Of a DNA stretch of 64,000 nt, positions 11,632 to 22,398 are shown in pieces. The stretch is from assembly GCA_000750105.3 (NCBI GenBank), contig JPHH03000049.1:171567-235566 (forward strand). Direction: 5' to 3'. Positions within the stretch are counted from its first letter, which is position 1, and the number at the start of each line of letters is the position of its first letter. The notes beneath the pieces are model-generated. The model was not told the origin of the DNA. It searched no databases and saw only the letters and a list, made by a program, of their open reading frames with translations. Made by a program: the position numbers and the translations under genes. Source of the DNA: Tolypocladium sp. Sup5 PDA-1 (taxonomy: Eukaryota; Ascomycota; Sordariomycetes; Hypocreales; Ophiocordycipitaceae).

Positions 11632-13052
11632 ATGGCCGCCTACCTCACGCAGCGCATCTGCCACCCTCACCACGGGATCCCCGTCTCGCGCTCCGAGACG
11701 CCCGCGCTCGAAAAGGACGCCAAGTGCACCGCGCCCATCCCCAACATCGCGGCCGAGGGCGTCCCCTTCTTCACGCCCGCGCAGGACCCCGTGGCGGGCA
11801 GCGCCGTGCGGCCGCAGCCCTCGGGCCGGCTCCCCCCCAAGCTCTTCACGCCCCTCAAGATACGGGGCGTCGAGATGCCGAACCGCATCTGGGTGAGCCC
11901 CATGTGCCAGTACAGCGCGCACGAGGGCTTCCACACGCCGTGGCACATTACCCACTACGGCGGCATGGTGCAGCGCGGTGTAAGTCCGATCCGTCCATCG
12001 CCGTCTTCTCCCTGCATCCGTCGGCACTTGCTAACGGTGCGGTGCGATGATAGCCCGGCCTCATGATGGTCGAGGCCACCGCCGTCCAGGCCAACGGCCG
12101 CATCACCCCCGAAGACTCGGGCATCTGGCTCGACGCCCACGTCGACACGCTCAAGAAGCACGTCGACTTTGCGCACAGCCAAGGCGCCCTCATCGGGATC
12201 CAGCTCGGCCACGCGGGCCGCAAGGCCTCCACCGTCGCCCCCTGGCTCAGCTCCGGCGCGACCGCCACCGAGGAGGTCGGCGGGTGGCCGTCGGACGTCA
12301 TGGGCCCCAGCGAGGAGCCCTTTGGCGAGCACTACCCGACGCCGCGGGCCATGAGCCTCGCCGACATTGCGCAGCTCAAGCGCGACTTCGTCCTGGGCGT
12401 GCGGCGCGCCGTGCGGGCCGGCTTCGACGTCGTCGAGCTGCACTTTGCGCACGGCTACCTCGTGTCGAGCTTCCTGTCGCCGGCGGTGAACCGGCGCACG
12501 GACGAGTACGGCGGGAGCTTCGAGAACCGCACGCGGCTGGCGCTGGAGCTGGTCGACGCGACGCGCGAGGCCATGCCCGCGGCCATGCCGCTGTTTGTGC
12601 GCATCAGCGCGACGGACTGGCTGGACACGGACCCGGCCTGGACGGGCCCCAGCTGGACCGTCGACGAGAGCGTCAGGCTGGCCGAGATGCTGGCCCGGCG
12701 CGGCGTCGACGTGCTCGACGTGTCGAGCGGCGGCAACCACGCGCGGCAAAAGGTGGCGGGCGGGCCCGGGTACCAGGCGCCGTTTGCGAAGAAGATCAAG
12801 GCGGCCGTCGGCGACGCCATGCTGGTGAGCTCGGTGGGGAGCATCAAGACGGGGGACCTGGCGCAGAAGCTCATCGCGGGAGGGCAGGGCGAGGACGACA
12901 CGCCGCTGGACCTGATTGCCGCGGGACGCATGTTCCAGAAGAACCCGGGGCTGGTGTGGGCGTGGGCCGACGACCTGGACGTGGCCGTCAACGTTGCCCA
13001 TCAGATTGGATGGGGGTTTGGGGGCAGAAAGGGCAACAAGGCCAGCAAGTGA
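11632..13052 (+). CDS. Old yellow enzyme-type NADPH:flavin oxidoreductase
   Basis: Exons 11632-11979 and 12054-13052 (74-bp intron, GTAAGT, CTAAC branch, TAG) encode 448 residues. The FMN-binding TIM barrel of the OYE family is clear: entry strand PKLFTPLKIRGVEMPNRIWVSPMCQYSAHEG, IQLGHAGRKAS, the substrate/FMN segment ELHFAHGYLVSSFLSP followed by NRRTDEYGGSFENRTR, and VGSIKTGDLA plus AAGRMFQKNP near the C-terminus. CQYSA and the overall pattern fit the YqjM-like (class III) group. These enzymes reduce activated C=C bonds with NAD(P)H. The first about 75 residues form an extra N-terminal segment beyond the barrel. Convergent with the NRPS-like gene (265 bp between stops), which suggests a tailoring role in that pathway. 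Confidence 0.93.
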
Positions 13053-13317
13053 TGGCTTGGCTCGAGGCCTGCCAGAGTTTCGGCATCGTCTTCTGTTTGT
13101 TTTACAATCTTGGTCTCTGCCTTTCTGTGCCACGGCTTAAACGTGCGGGCGTGTCACTGCTTCCCCTGGTCTTCTTGGCCACGGGCTTGCCCATGCTGCC
13201 CATGCTCAAGAAGTAAAACAAAGTCATGTTTCGTTCATAGTCATTACTTGGCAGCTACCTGTCTGGCAGTGTTATCCAAGATACCGGGCGATGCTCATGG
13301 TGACCTGACGGCGCTCA

Positions 13318-16300
13318 TCAGTACTTCCACTGCTCACACCAGTTCCTCACCAGCTCCGAATCCACCGGGCCCAAGTTCTTCATCGTCGGGCTGTGCGCCA
13401 CGGTCCTCGTCATGTCAAAGTACACGTGCCCGATTCCTGCTCGATTAGCACTGGCCATGCCTCGGTACGTGTCGATGAGCTTTATGGCCGGGTTCTTCTC
13501 CGCGTCGGCGTTCTCAGCGCTCTGCTCCAGTGTGGCAACCCACTCCTCCAGAGGGATAACCTTCTCGATGCGCCCAGCATAAAAGTCCTTCAGTACCTTG
13601 ACAACCTCGGTCCAGCTTATCGTGGACGGGTTGACGCCATGGAAGTAACCCGAGATGTCCGACACAGGCACTGGTGCTGTCACTCCGGCGACGTCTACAA
13701 GGAGCCCGGCAATATCCTCTACCGGCGTCCAGTCCACTACATCAATGGGGCCGACGCTGTCTGGCAGCACTCCTAAATGCACCGAGCTAGCAATTAAGCT
13801 CGGGATGAATTCCTGCTGGTTCCACATGCCCATCTTGCCTCGCGGTCCTCCGATCTGGCCCACCCGGACCGTCGCCGCAGGCACCCCCGAGCGCTCCGCT
13901 GCGGCATCCAGGATTAGGCTGCCGGCAAGTTTAGACCGCCCATAGCCCATATGCGGGAGATTCAAGTTGTCCAGCTGCCGCTCCGGCACCGGTTGGCTTG
14001 CCGTCCAGCCATCGGCGGTGCCGATGCTCGATATGAAGACAATTGGCACGCGCTTGGCCGCCTTATTCGAAAAGTCAACCAGATGCCGAACCCCGCGGAT
14101 ATATGGCTCGAAGGAGGCGACGCTGATGACGAAGTTGACGGGCCACGCGTTGTGGATAATACGGTCCGCATTTGCCAGTAGCTCGTCGTATTTGGCCTGG
14201 TCAAGGGCCCAGGTCGGCAGCGAGAGATCCACGCTGAGAAACTCGACCTTGGAGAAGTTCACAGTCAGACCCCTGGCGGAGTTGTACGCGGGCTGGCGCG
14301 ATCGGCCACCGTCCTCGCCACGGTTGAGGGCGATAATCTTCTTGACGCGGGGATTCGACACAAGACGGTCGAGCATATATGCGCCAAGCGAGCCAGTGGT
14401 ACCACTGACTAGAACAGTCTGGCCTTCATCGAGCGGATTGGCTTGATTACCATTCGGAGCTGGAAGATCTGTAGTATACTTCAACACCATCTCCGCGAGT
14501 GCCTCGACTTCTCGAGATGCTTCGTCATGGCCAGACTCCTCACCAGACACAGCCGAGAAAAGACGCCCAGCCAAACCCTGCGGAGTCGGGTTCGCATAGA
14601 TGACTCGAGGGGCCACCGTATTTTGGTCGATGGTTGCACCTGCAGCCTCGAGGCCGGAGCGAAGCAGCTTGGAAAGACTGATGACTTGTAGTGAGTCCAC
14701 GCCAACACTGAAGAGATCGGTGTCCGGGCCAACTTTGGCATTGCCAATTTTGGACACCAAGACATCCACAATCGATTGTGTCAAGGCCTCTTTGCTGGTA
14801 AGATCAAGCGCGACAGCCTGTTGCATATCGACTCCCTCGTCTACTTGCTGGTAGAGTTGGTCGATGAAGTCCTTGTATGCCCTCACCGTCGGGCTTCGCT
14901 GAATGGAACCTTTTGGAGCTCGCAAGAATGGCTTAGCCGGGTCTGAGAGAACAACCAGGTCCCGGATAATGCGTCCATGTGCCACCGTGACTTTATTCAC
15001 CTCCTCGACGAGGGGCCATATGTCGTTGATAAGGGCCTCTGCTGCAGCCTTATCTGCAGGTATCTCGGTAGGTTCTAGAATGAGTGCTGGCTGAAATCTC
15101 TGGTCGCCGACGACTAGTGCTCCCTTGATTGCGGAATGGCCCAAGGCGGCTCCCTCAATGGTTACGGGGTTCAGTTTCTCGCCATTGGAGAAGACGATGA
15201 TGTTGTCCGCACGGCCGTGGTAGATCCAGTGGTCAGGAAGGGTAGGGTGAGGCTTGAATAGATCTCCGGTTGACCATTCGGTCTTCTCTGGGAAGGTATA
15301 GAACAAGGCCTTGCGGCCTGGTTCTTTCGGGTCGTTGTGGCAGAGAAACATCTCATAAATGTCCGTATCCCAATCCACTGGCCGGAATTCGGCACCCATA
15401 TCCTTGGAGTTGACAATGAAATATTGCCAAAGCTTAGGGTCGGATTGGTAATGAAGAGCGTAGGGCATGCACCTAGACTCAAATTAGCCTCGACGCGCAC
15501 CAGCATTGTCACTCGTCGACAACAAGGTCCGGATGCGAACTCACTCGGTGGATGAAATCATGTTGCTGAGAACGACTCCCCGTTCTACCAGCAAGTTGCC
15601 TGCGGTGGGGGCCAAGTTGCCTAGAAGGGTGTGTATGTTAGTGGCTGCTACAAAGCTCTGTGTTCTCTCATGCAGTAACTCACCTCCACCAAAGCCCACG
15701 AATTTGAGAGCAGCCAAAGCCTCAATGCCTTCTTCCATCAGACTGAGGTCTTCGATTATGGAAGGCGGTAGGATTGTTCCATCAGCCCCCGAATGAACTA
15801 GGCTTTCGACGACCAGGTCAGCGCTCAGAGGGCGGTCCGTGATTCCCAACACCAAGGCTGCGCCGTAGTAAATGCCCGTGGACGACATAGCCGCGACACC
15901 GGCTGCGTGGAACAGCGGCATGGGCAGGAAAAACTTTGCCGCGCTGCCCCAGTGCGTCCATGTAGATGGAGCCCCATGCAAATCAGGTCCGTTCCGGAGC
16001 TCGTCTGCGATGGCGAAGCTACCTTGGCGCATGACGATTGGCTTTGGGATACCGGTAGAGCCACTGGTGTGTAGTACCACCAGAGGATCCCACCTGGCCT
16101 CGTCAAACCGCTTGAGGTATGGAAAATGAGGCGGCGTCGACTGGAGCCAAACGTCGGGGCTTGGGGCCATGATGACCCGCATTGGATGCAATTCAAGCCA
16201 TGGTAGGATTGTCTGGAGGTATGACTCGGCAAAGTATAAGACGACGCAGCTAGTGGCCTTGAAGAGTGATAGTTGGCCCTCGGGGCTATTGCGAGGCGAG

Positions 16301-16626
16301 ATGAAGAAGGCTTTGTGATGGGCCTTGATGCAGGCAAGCATGAAGATCGCGTAGCGCACATCGCTGGGTCCGATGTAGGCTACCGTCGGGAAGTCATCGT
16401 CTTGCGGGCCTCGCTCCTTGGCTCGCTGAGCAAGCTCATGAGCAAGGTGATTGACCGCGTTGGAGAGCTCCTTGTAGGTTATCGGTTTCCAGCCGTCCTT
16501 TGGATCGCTGGAAGCTGGCGCGTAGGCGAAGGCTCGTGCGGGTTCGTTTGCAGCATACTCGTCAACGACGTCGACGATTACCCGTCGCCCGTACTCTGGC
16601 TTGGGGGAGACGACATGTCCGTTCAT
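13318..16626 (-). CDS. NRPS-like A-T-R adenylate-forming reductase
   Basis: Exons 15684-16626, 15545-15620 and 13318-15472 (reverse strand), introns 63 and 72 bp, total 1057 residues. Domains in order: adenylation (about 20-540; A3 core LHTSGSTGIPKPI at about 185-197, GRADNIIVFSNGEKLNP at about 427-442), a carrier domain (about 560-640; phosphopantetheine Ser at about 600 in FSVGVDSLQVIS), and an NAD(P)-binding thioester reductase domain (about 690-1057; VSGTTGSLGAYML at about 694-706, Tyr850 and Lys854 in YGRSK). There is no condensation domain. Enzymes of this layout activate a carboxylic acid and release it as aldehyde or alcohol. The acid used cannot be predicted here. The neighbouring reductase, regulator and permease suggest a small metabolite cluster. 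The 76-bp middle exon completes the adenylation core (GFGGGNLAPTAG). Confidence 0.92.
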
Positions 16627-18211
16627 ATCTAGTTGACTTATGTTATGTGGTGTACCGTGTTGGGCTTTCTTTTGTGAGTGTCTGATGATCTAGTCGTCAC
16701 GCTTTCTCATCTGCCCAGTGGTGAGTGGCGAGGACGAATGCTTATGAGCTCATCCTAGTCGCCGCTCTCCGGTCGACGGACCTGTCACGTCGTGGTCCGC
16801 ACAACTGCAGTGATTGTCTCAATAGTGGTCAGGCGGGCGGCCACTAAAACGCCCGCCGTTGAGACCTGCAGCGTTGCCGAAGCGGCATACAGAGGGTCAA
16901 GGTGGGTAGTCTTAGCAAGCCAGGCCCCCAGATCGTGGCTAGCTGAACTGAATCAGTCTGAGCTGTCATACTTCGAGATCTCCCGTTCAACAAACACTTC
17001 ATGCGATATCTGATCCTGCTCCTTGCCGTTAACTAGGCGAGAATGAAGGTATTTCGAGCACCTCATTTACACGTGTGCATACGCAAAGGACGACTGTACG
17101 GGCACCGTTACAAGCAGACCAGTACGCACCCGGACGAGTAGGTAGACATGAAACGGTGCTTTTTCTCAGCAGATATCACTGCATATGCGGGCTAGGGGAC
17201 GGGGCCCGTTTTACCCAGTCTGATGACTCCACGACTACAAGCAGACGCATAGTACTGAGACATGCAGGTGCAATCCGTGCTCGCGGCTGCTGCGGATGGT
17301 TAAGGAGTACTCTGACATTACATGATACGGCCTGGATTAGTCCGTACGTCTTGGCGATTTGAAAGCCAAGGCACATTTCAGCGCATGCAGGGTGTTATTG
17401 CCATTGAGGGATCATACCATGGGCATCTGGCGGGAGTTTTATTTTCTATTCGGGGCGAATACTAATTGTGAGGGCATTTCGAGCGTTTGCGTATCAGGGC
17501 AGAGGCAGGTTCAAGAAGGTCAATATACATCCCGCTCACATCGCTATGGGACATCAGAATTCATGTTTGCTGATTGGAACAAGGAGAACAGCAAACACAT
17601 GAATTGAAGGAGGAGCGCTGCGGCTCATCATACCAGGCTGCCTGGGTTCACTTGCATCGTGCCGCCTGACGGCGTCAGCTTGGATGACACAACTGCAGAC
17701 GCAAGACGGCATCAGCAGTGGTGAGCGTGGACGAGCCCGCACTCGCCAGCACCTTCAGAAGCCAATATTCATGAGACTAGATTCGATGAAACAGAAATGC
17801 CCTAATTATTTGCAGGCCAATGGTAAAAGAGAGTGTAGTATGTTCATCTCTGCCCCCCTAAACCCTTTCCCTCCTTCTCTTTCTTCTTCCGTCTCCTTGT
17901 TCGAACGGAAATCTCATTCCTACAGATATAAAAGCAACCCATTTGCGAAAGTCTCAATCATGGTATGTGCCAAACAACTGGTGGAACTCGGATGACATCG
18001 GTAATGCTGTGAAGCTTGAAGACACAGTCAAGGTCCTAAACCTGTCCAGGCCAGAGATCGCGGTACGTCACGCCACTCGAGAATAGCCCTAAAGTCGCGA
18101 CACTTCTTGCTAAGAAGTAGAAGAATACAACGAACCAAGAATGAGAAAGGGGGGTTCGACTTTGCCCACTTAAGCTGCCTAGTCTAGGGTTAAGTTATCA
18201 AAAACATTCCG
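16627..18211. other. Intergenic stretch with one unassigned coding-like segment
   Basis: Upstream region of the NRPS-like gene and downstream of the permease gene. No full gene was recognised. At about 17850-18090 (+) a pyrimidine-rich tract and a TATA-like atataaaag precede an ATG at 17959, which is followed at once by GTATGT; an overlapping frame reads WYVPNNWWNSDDIGNA and then DTVKVLNLSRPEIA up to a GTACGT donor-like site near 18063. This could be the 5' end of a lost gene. Confidence 0.4.
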
Positions 18212-19917
18212 CTAGATCGGATAAATAAAGAACGGATTCTCCAAGTCGGTCAAATCCAACATCGCAATCTCAACTTCCCTGCGCACCAAAACGCCGTTCT
18301 CGTCCAGCTCCTCCACCTCTCCCAGTTCATGCATCCCCCTTTGCTCCTCGCTTAGCCCCGCAGCCCAGGCCCTTCGCTCGGCGTTTCTCCTCTTCAAAAT
18401 GATTTGGATCACAAACAGGATCAGGGGCGTGCCAACCCAGCTGATGACGATCTGCGCGATCCAAGCCCCGTAGTAGCGAGGCGCGTCCCCCGGCACCCAG
18501 ATCTGGGGCGAAATCAGATTCGAGACGCTATAGCCGAGCATGAACATGACATTGCGCGTGAGCTTTTTGGTGTAGCCAGCCGCAGACGATGTGGTCCAAC
18601 CCAAGGCGATGATGTAGGTGAGTCCATACGTGTGGCCAGCTAGCAGCAGACATGCCAGCATGGCGAGCTTTTGATCCCAGGCTATGGCGACCATGCCAAT
18701 GCCACCCGCGATGGCGGGTAGGCACCAGACAAGTCCGTGAAGAGCGAGGTTTGACGGCCACCATCGGAGCGCGAAGGCGCCGGCGATGAAGATCACAACG
18801 CCGAATCCACCACCCGCGGCAGCCACGAGTGTCGAGCCCAAACTTGTGACGCCAAGCGCTTTGGTGATCAAGTTCTGCTGCCCGTACGTCAGGTTGTTCG
18901 ATATCATCAGCGTAAATGCCTGCAGGCAGAACAGCCACGAGACAGGGTCGCGGAGTGTCTCGAGGAATTGCGCCTTTTTAAATTGTTTTTGCTCAATGGA
19001 GCTCTGGCTCGATTCCTGTACGCGCCGAATAGTGTGGACCTTCTCCTCCAGGGTTAGGAACTTGGCCTCGCTCGGGTTGTTTGGATAGCGGAACCACACA
19101 AGGATCGAAAGCAGCACTGAGAGCCCTCCTGTGACGATCATGAAGAGCTTCCAGGGGAGAACGTAGCTGTCGCTCCAAAGCAGGCCGTACGATATGAACG
19201 CCGCACAGATCGGGGCGGCCGCCGAAGTTACCCAGAGAATGGGTTGGAGGAAGGACTGTTCATGGCGGTTGAAGAACATGCCGATGGTCATCTCCATGGC
19301 CGGGACAACGACGGCCTCGCTGGCGCCAAGAAGCAGTCGAAGGACCACGAGACCAGCGTATTTCGTCGCCGCGCAGTGTAGGAGCACTGTGGCACCCCAC
19401 ATGAAGACAAGACCAGCAATAAATCTCCCAAGCGGCAGTCTTTGCATGGCGTAGTGTCCGGGCCATTGCGCGGCAAGATATCCTATTGGAATGAAAACCG
19501 TGAGATGGAGTCTTGCATGCAAACGGAACTATATCGTGTGACTACTGCTTACCGACATAGAAGAAAGTCCCGAGGTTGTTGTACTCTTCTTTGCTGATGC
19601 CAGTCTCCTCGAACAGTCCCAGAATAGCAGCATATCCGAGAGTTGACTTGTCGATCTAAGACTGTTCAGCAAATGGTAGCATTGTGACCTTTGGGGCAAC
19701 TCACAAAAAGAATCAGGTTTATAGCTGACAGCAAGCCCATGACATGCAAGTAGGACTTCCGTCGTAAAACTTTCTCCTTTTCAGGGGTCAGTGGGCCGAC
19801 GTCTTTTCCATGTTGTTCGATAAAACGCAACGTTTCATCCGCGTATCTTTCGGTAACGACGGTCGCTTTTCCCGGAGCCCTTTGGCTGTGGACTCTTGTC
19901 TCGTCTTTGGTATGCAT
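18212..19917 (-). CDS. MFS transporter, Dal5-like allantoate/anion permease family
   Basis: Exons 19705-19917, 19553-19655 and 18212-19482 (reverse), introns 49 and 70 bp, 528 residues. After a soluble N-terminus (about 1-50) come about twelve membrane helices. Typical ACS/Dal5 signatures are present: the first helix (SYLHVMGLLSAINLILF), then STLGYAAILGLFEETGISKEEYN with NNLGTFFYVGYLAAQWPG, and LGASEAVVVPAMEMTIGMFF. Such carriers move organic anions, vitamins or small acids across the plasma membrane. It lies beyond the NRPS-like gene on the same strand and may export or import a pathway compound, but nutrient uptake is equally possible. An upstream in-frame ATG at 19983 would add 22 residues; 19917 was preferred because it gives the usual polar N-terminus. 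Confidence 0.9.
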
Positions 19918-20594
19918 GACTCTCGACTTGTATGAGAGGCAGACAAAACACGTGGCTATGTCATCAAGAAGGAGCAGCAACAAGTTCGAACAGGTAGAGT
20001 TGATAGATATCTACGTCTCAGTTGGCAGTGCGAACAACGTAGTTTTGTAATGGCAGCCTTCGGGCAGTATCAAGCCGTTATGGAGCTACTCCATACTCCA
20101 CAGTTCATTGCGACAGTGGGTGGATCACTTGCGTGACTGGAGTGCAGCTCCTCATGCAGTTCTCTTTGGCCGCATCATAAATTTCTGTCGCTATTTCGCC
20201 ATCTACCCGACGGCACAAAAATCAATAGCGCGGTGCACCGTGGGCCGACTTGAATTGCTTACGAAGCTGGCGCCGACTCAACGTCTGGTATCATGTCCAC
20301 ACATGACGGACTTGAGCATGCCGACCCATAATTCTTGTCCTGTAAGTTGAATACTTCACTCTACACGGAGTAATACCATATCCGTTCGACCAAAGCCAGC
20401 ATCAATAAAACTCCACTTGAGACGAATGCCATGACTGTTTGTAAGATTGTGGCGCTAATTCTCTATAGAGCTCCGGGGTTGCGGGTGAAGTTGTGGTCAC
20501 AGCTGTGGCGACGACTTCAACATGAAGCTAAAAGCTATCCCCACATGTTTCGCGCCAGGAGGCGACTGTATAGAGATGGACTGGAGTATAGGTC
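19918..20594. other. Gene-free stretch
   Basis: Upstream region of the permease and downstream flank of the NLR fragment. Nothing specific was recognised. Confidence 0.4.
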
Positions 20595-22278
20595 CTATGG
20601 TATATTTGAAGTTATTACCAGTCGCCCCGTTGGTTTCCCCACCCGCCTCGAATGTTGTCGCAGAGCCTTGCCGTATGTCTTTTCTATTTTGACAGTGACC
20701 AGCTCCTGTAGCTCGAAAGCTTCTTCAAGACGGTCATTTTCTGCGTAAGCGTCTGCAAGTCTTTGCTGTGTTTCTAGCAGAGAAACATGATCGTTGCCAA
20801 GGCTAATCTCGTATTTTGCCACGACGTCTTCCAGAAGCGGGATTGCCTCTTCGGTGCGACCGTCCGCTTGATACGATGCGGCAAGTAGCTTCTGCGTTGC
20901 CAATCGAGACAAGTCGTATTCGCCCAGTCTCCTTTTGTCTATTGCGAGAATCTTCTCTAGCATCTTGATTGAGTCTTTCGGTCGATTGTAGGCGTTGTAG
21001 GCGTCTGCAAGGGCCCACTGCGATATAAACCGAACTCTATCATGGCCGGCCCAAGTCTCATGTAGTGATACGGCCTGCTCGAGTAGCTCGACAGATTCCT
21101 GTACACGTCCATGCCTCTTGTATGCCATTGCAAGATTGCACTGTGCTTGCAAACAACTTGGATGGTCTTTAGCAAGGCCAGATTGTGCTGATACGACTTG
21201 CTCAAATACCATGTTTGCTTCCTGTGCACGTCCGTCACTTTCGTATGCCTGTGCGAGATCTTGCTGTGCCTCCAGAACAAGTGGCCGGCTCCCAGTGGCG
21301 CGTATCTGTACTGAAACAACATGCTCGAGTAGCTTGACAGCTTCTCGTGTACGCCAATCCTGATTGTGCGCACTCGCCAGATCACATTGTGCTCACTCGC
21401 CAGATCACATTGTGCTGAAAGTAGATCAGGGTGGTCTTCGGGTAGGCTCTTCTGTGCTGAAACGACCTTTCAAGTATTTCGATTGCTTTCCGCGTGCTCT
21501 GCACTCCACCTTGCTCTGCATATGCTCTAGCAAGTGTTTGATCGACAGTTAGTCGAATAGGGTGATCTGACGAGCTGCCACAAACGATCTCCGCAACGTC
21601 ACGGAATTTTTCGATGTAGCCCACCGCACGCGAAAATTGTCCGTCGTGCAGTAAGGAAAGCCCAAAAAAGAACTGAAGTTGACCTTTGAGGACTGTGTGT
21701 ACTTCACCCGTTTCGAGAAGCCTTGTAACGTGCGGTTGAAACGATGCCCATAACGAACGGTTCTCGTCGGATTGAGGAAGAACCAGTTCGAGGTGCCCAA
21801 TTGCTCTCCCTGTTGCCTGAGCGAGTGAACCGGTTTTTCTGGCCCATATTCGTGCTCCCAAGTGTACCAGGCTATGCATGTCATACATATCCTCGTCGGC
21901 TCCTCTGGTTAAAAAGGCATAAGCACAGAGACTGCCAATCGCATTCGCCAACTCGTCTTCGGACCCCATACGTGGAAACAGGGGCCGAGGTATTGCTTTC
22001 GGCTCAACACAAGATATGAATAGTAAAAGGCTGGCAGCGTCCGGGTCGGCTTTTCCGATCTGCTCAAATGACACCAACCATGTAGTCGCCACTGCATTCT
22101 GAGATCCCATGTATCGAGTATTGTCGTGGAACTGCCTACTCATGAGGTTGACCAACTTCTGCTCGTTGTTGTCAAGTAGTTTCAAGCACTCGCAAGTTGA
22201 ATTATCACTAAACCTGGAGGTGAGAACAGCGCGTTTTGCATTGCAGGAAGAAGAAAGCCCAGCTACATGAGAGAACAA
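20595..22278 (-). pseudogene. Truncated, frameshifted NLR-type (NB-ARC/TPR) gene
   Basis: The part that remains is the winged-helix region and TPR array of a fungal NLR. The 22278-21382 frame begins within the linker (KLLDNNEQKLVNLMS, then NTRYMGSQNAVATTWLVSFE) and passes LLLFISCVEPKAIPRPLF and MHSLVHLGARIWA. The TPR (kinesin-light-chain-like) repeats then continue in a different frame to 20595 (LLEQAVSLHETWAG, LATQKLLAASYQADGRTEEA). No P-loop or NB-ARC segment lies upstream; the next gene ends 120 bp away, so the N-terminal half is lost. Two frame-breaking changes separate the halves: loss of one base near 21466-21470 and a perfect 23-bp tandem duplication at 21371-21416. Intact relatives sense non-self and control cell death; this copy should be dead. 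Confidence 0.82.
21371..21416. repeat. Perfect 23-bp tandem duplication inside the NLR pseudogene
   Basis: Units 21371-21393 and 21394-21416 are identical (beginning cactcgccagatcac). Twenty-three is not a multiple of three, so the duplication breaks the TPR frame. Removing one unit makes the TPR reading continuous on both sides. Confidence 0.95.
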
Positions 22279-22398
22279 GAGTAGAAGGCTAGCTATTTAC
22301 CCGCATGCAGCTCGATAGTTGGCAAACCTGTTCAGCGCTATGCTGAGAGCAAGGACAAGAGGGCACCCCATGTCCAAAAAACGAGCCACCCAACAACA

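Noticed and set aside
11955..13133. 392-codon minus-strand open frame antisense to the old yellow enzyme gene
   Set aside because: GC-rich codon usage of the real gene opens the opposite strand; the translation is Arg/Gly/Val-rich without a family signature. The same reasoning removes 12047-13216 (+), 22465-23622 (+), 24864-25979 (-), 31455-32384 (-) and 47198-48217 (+).
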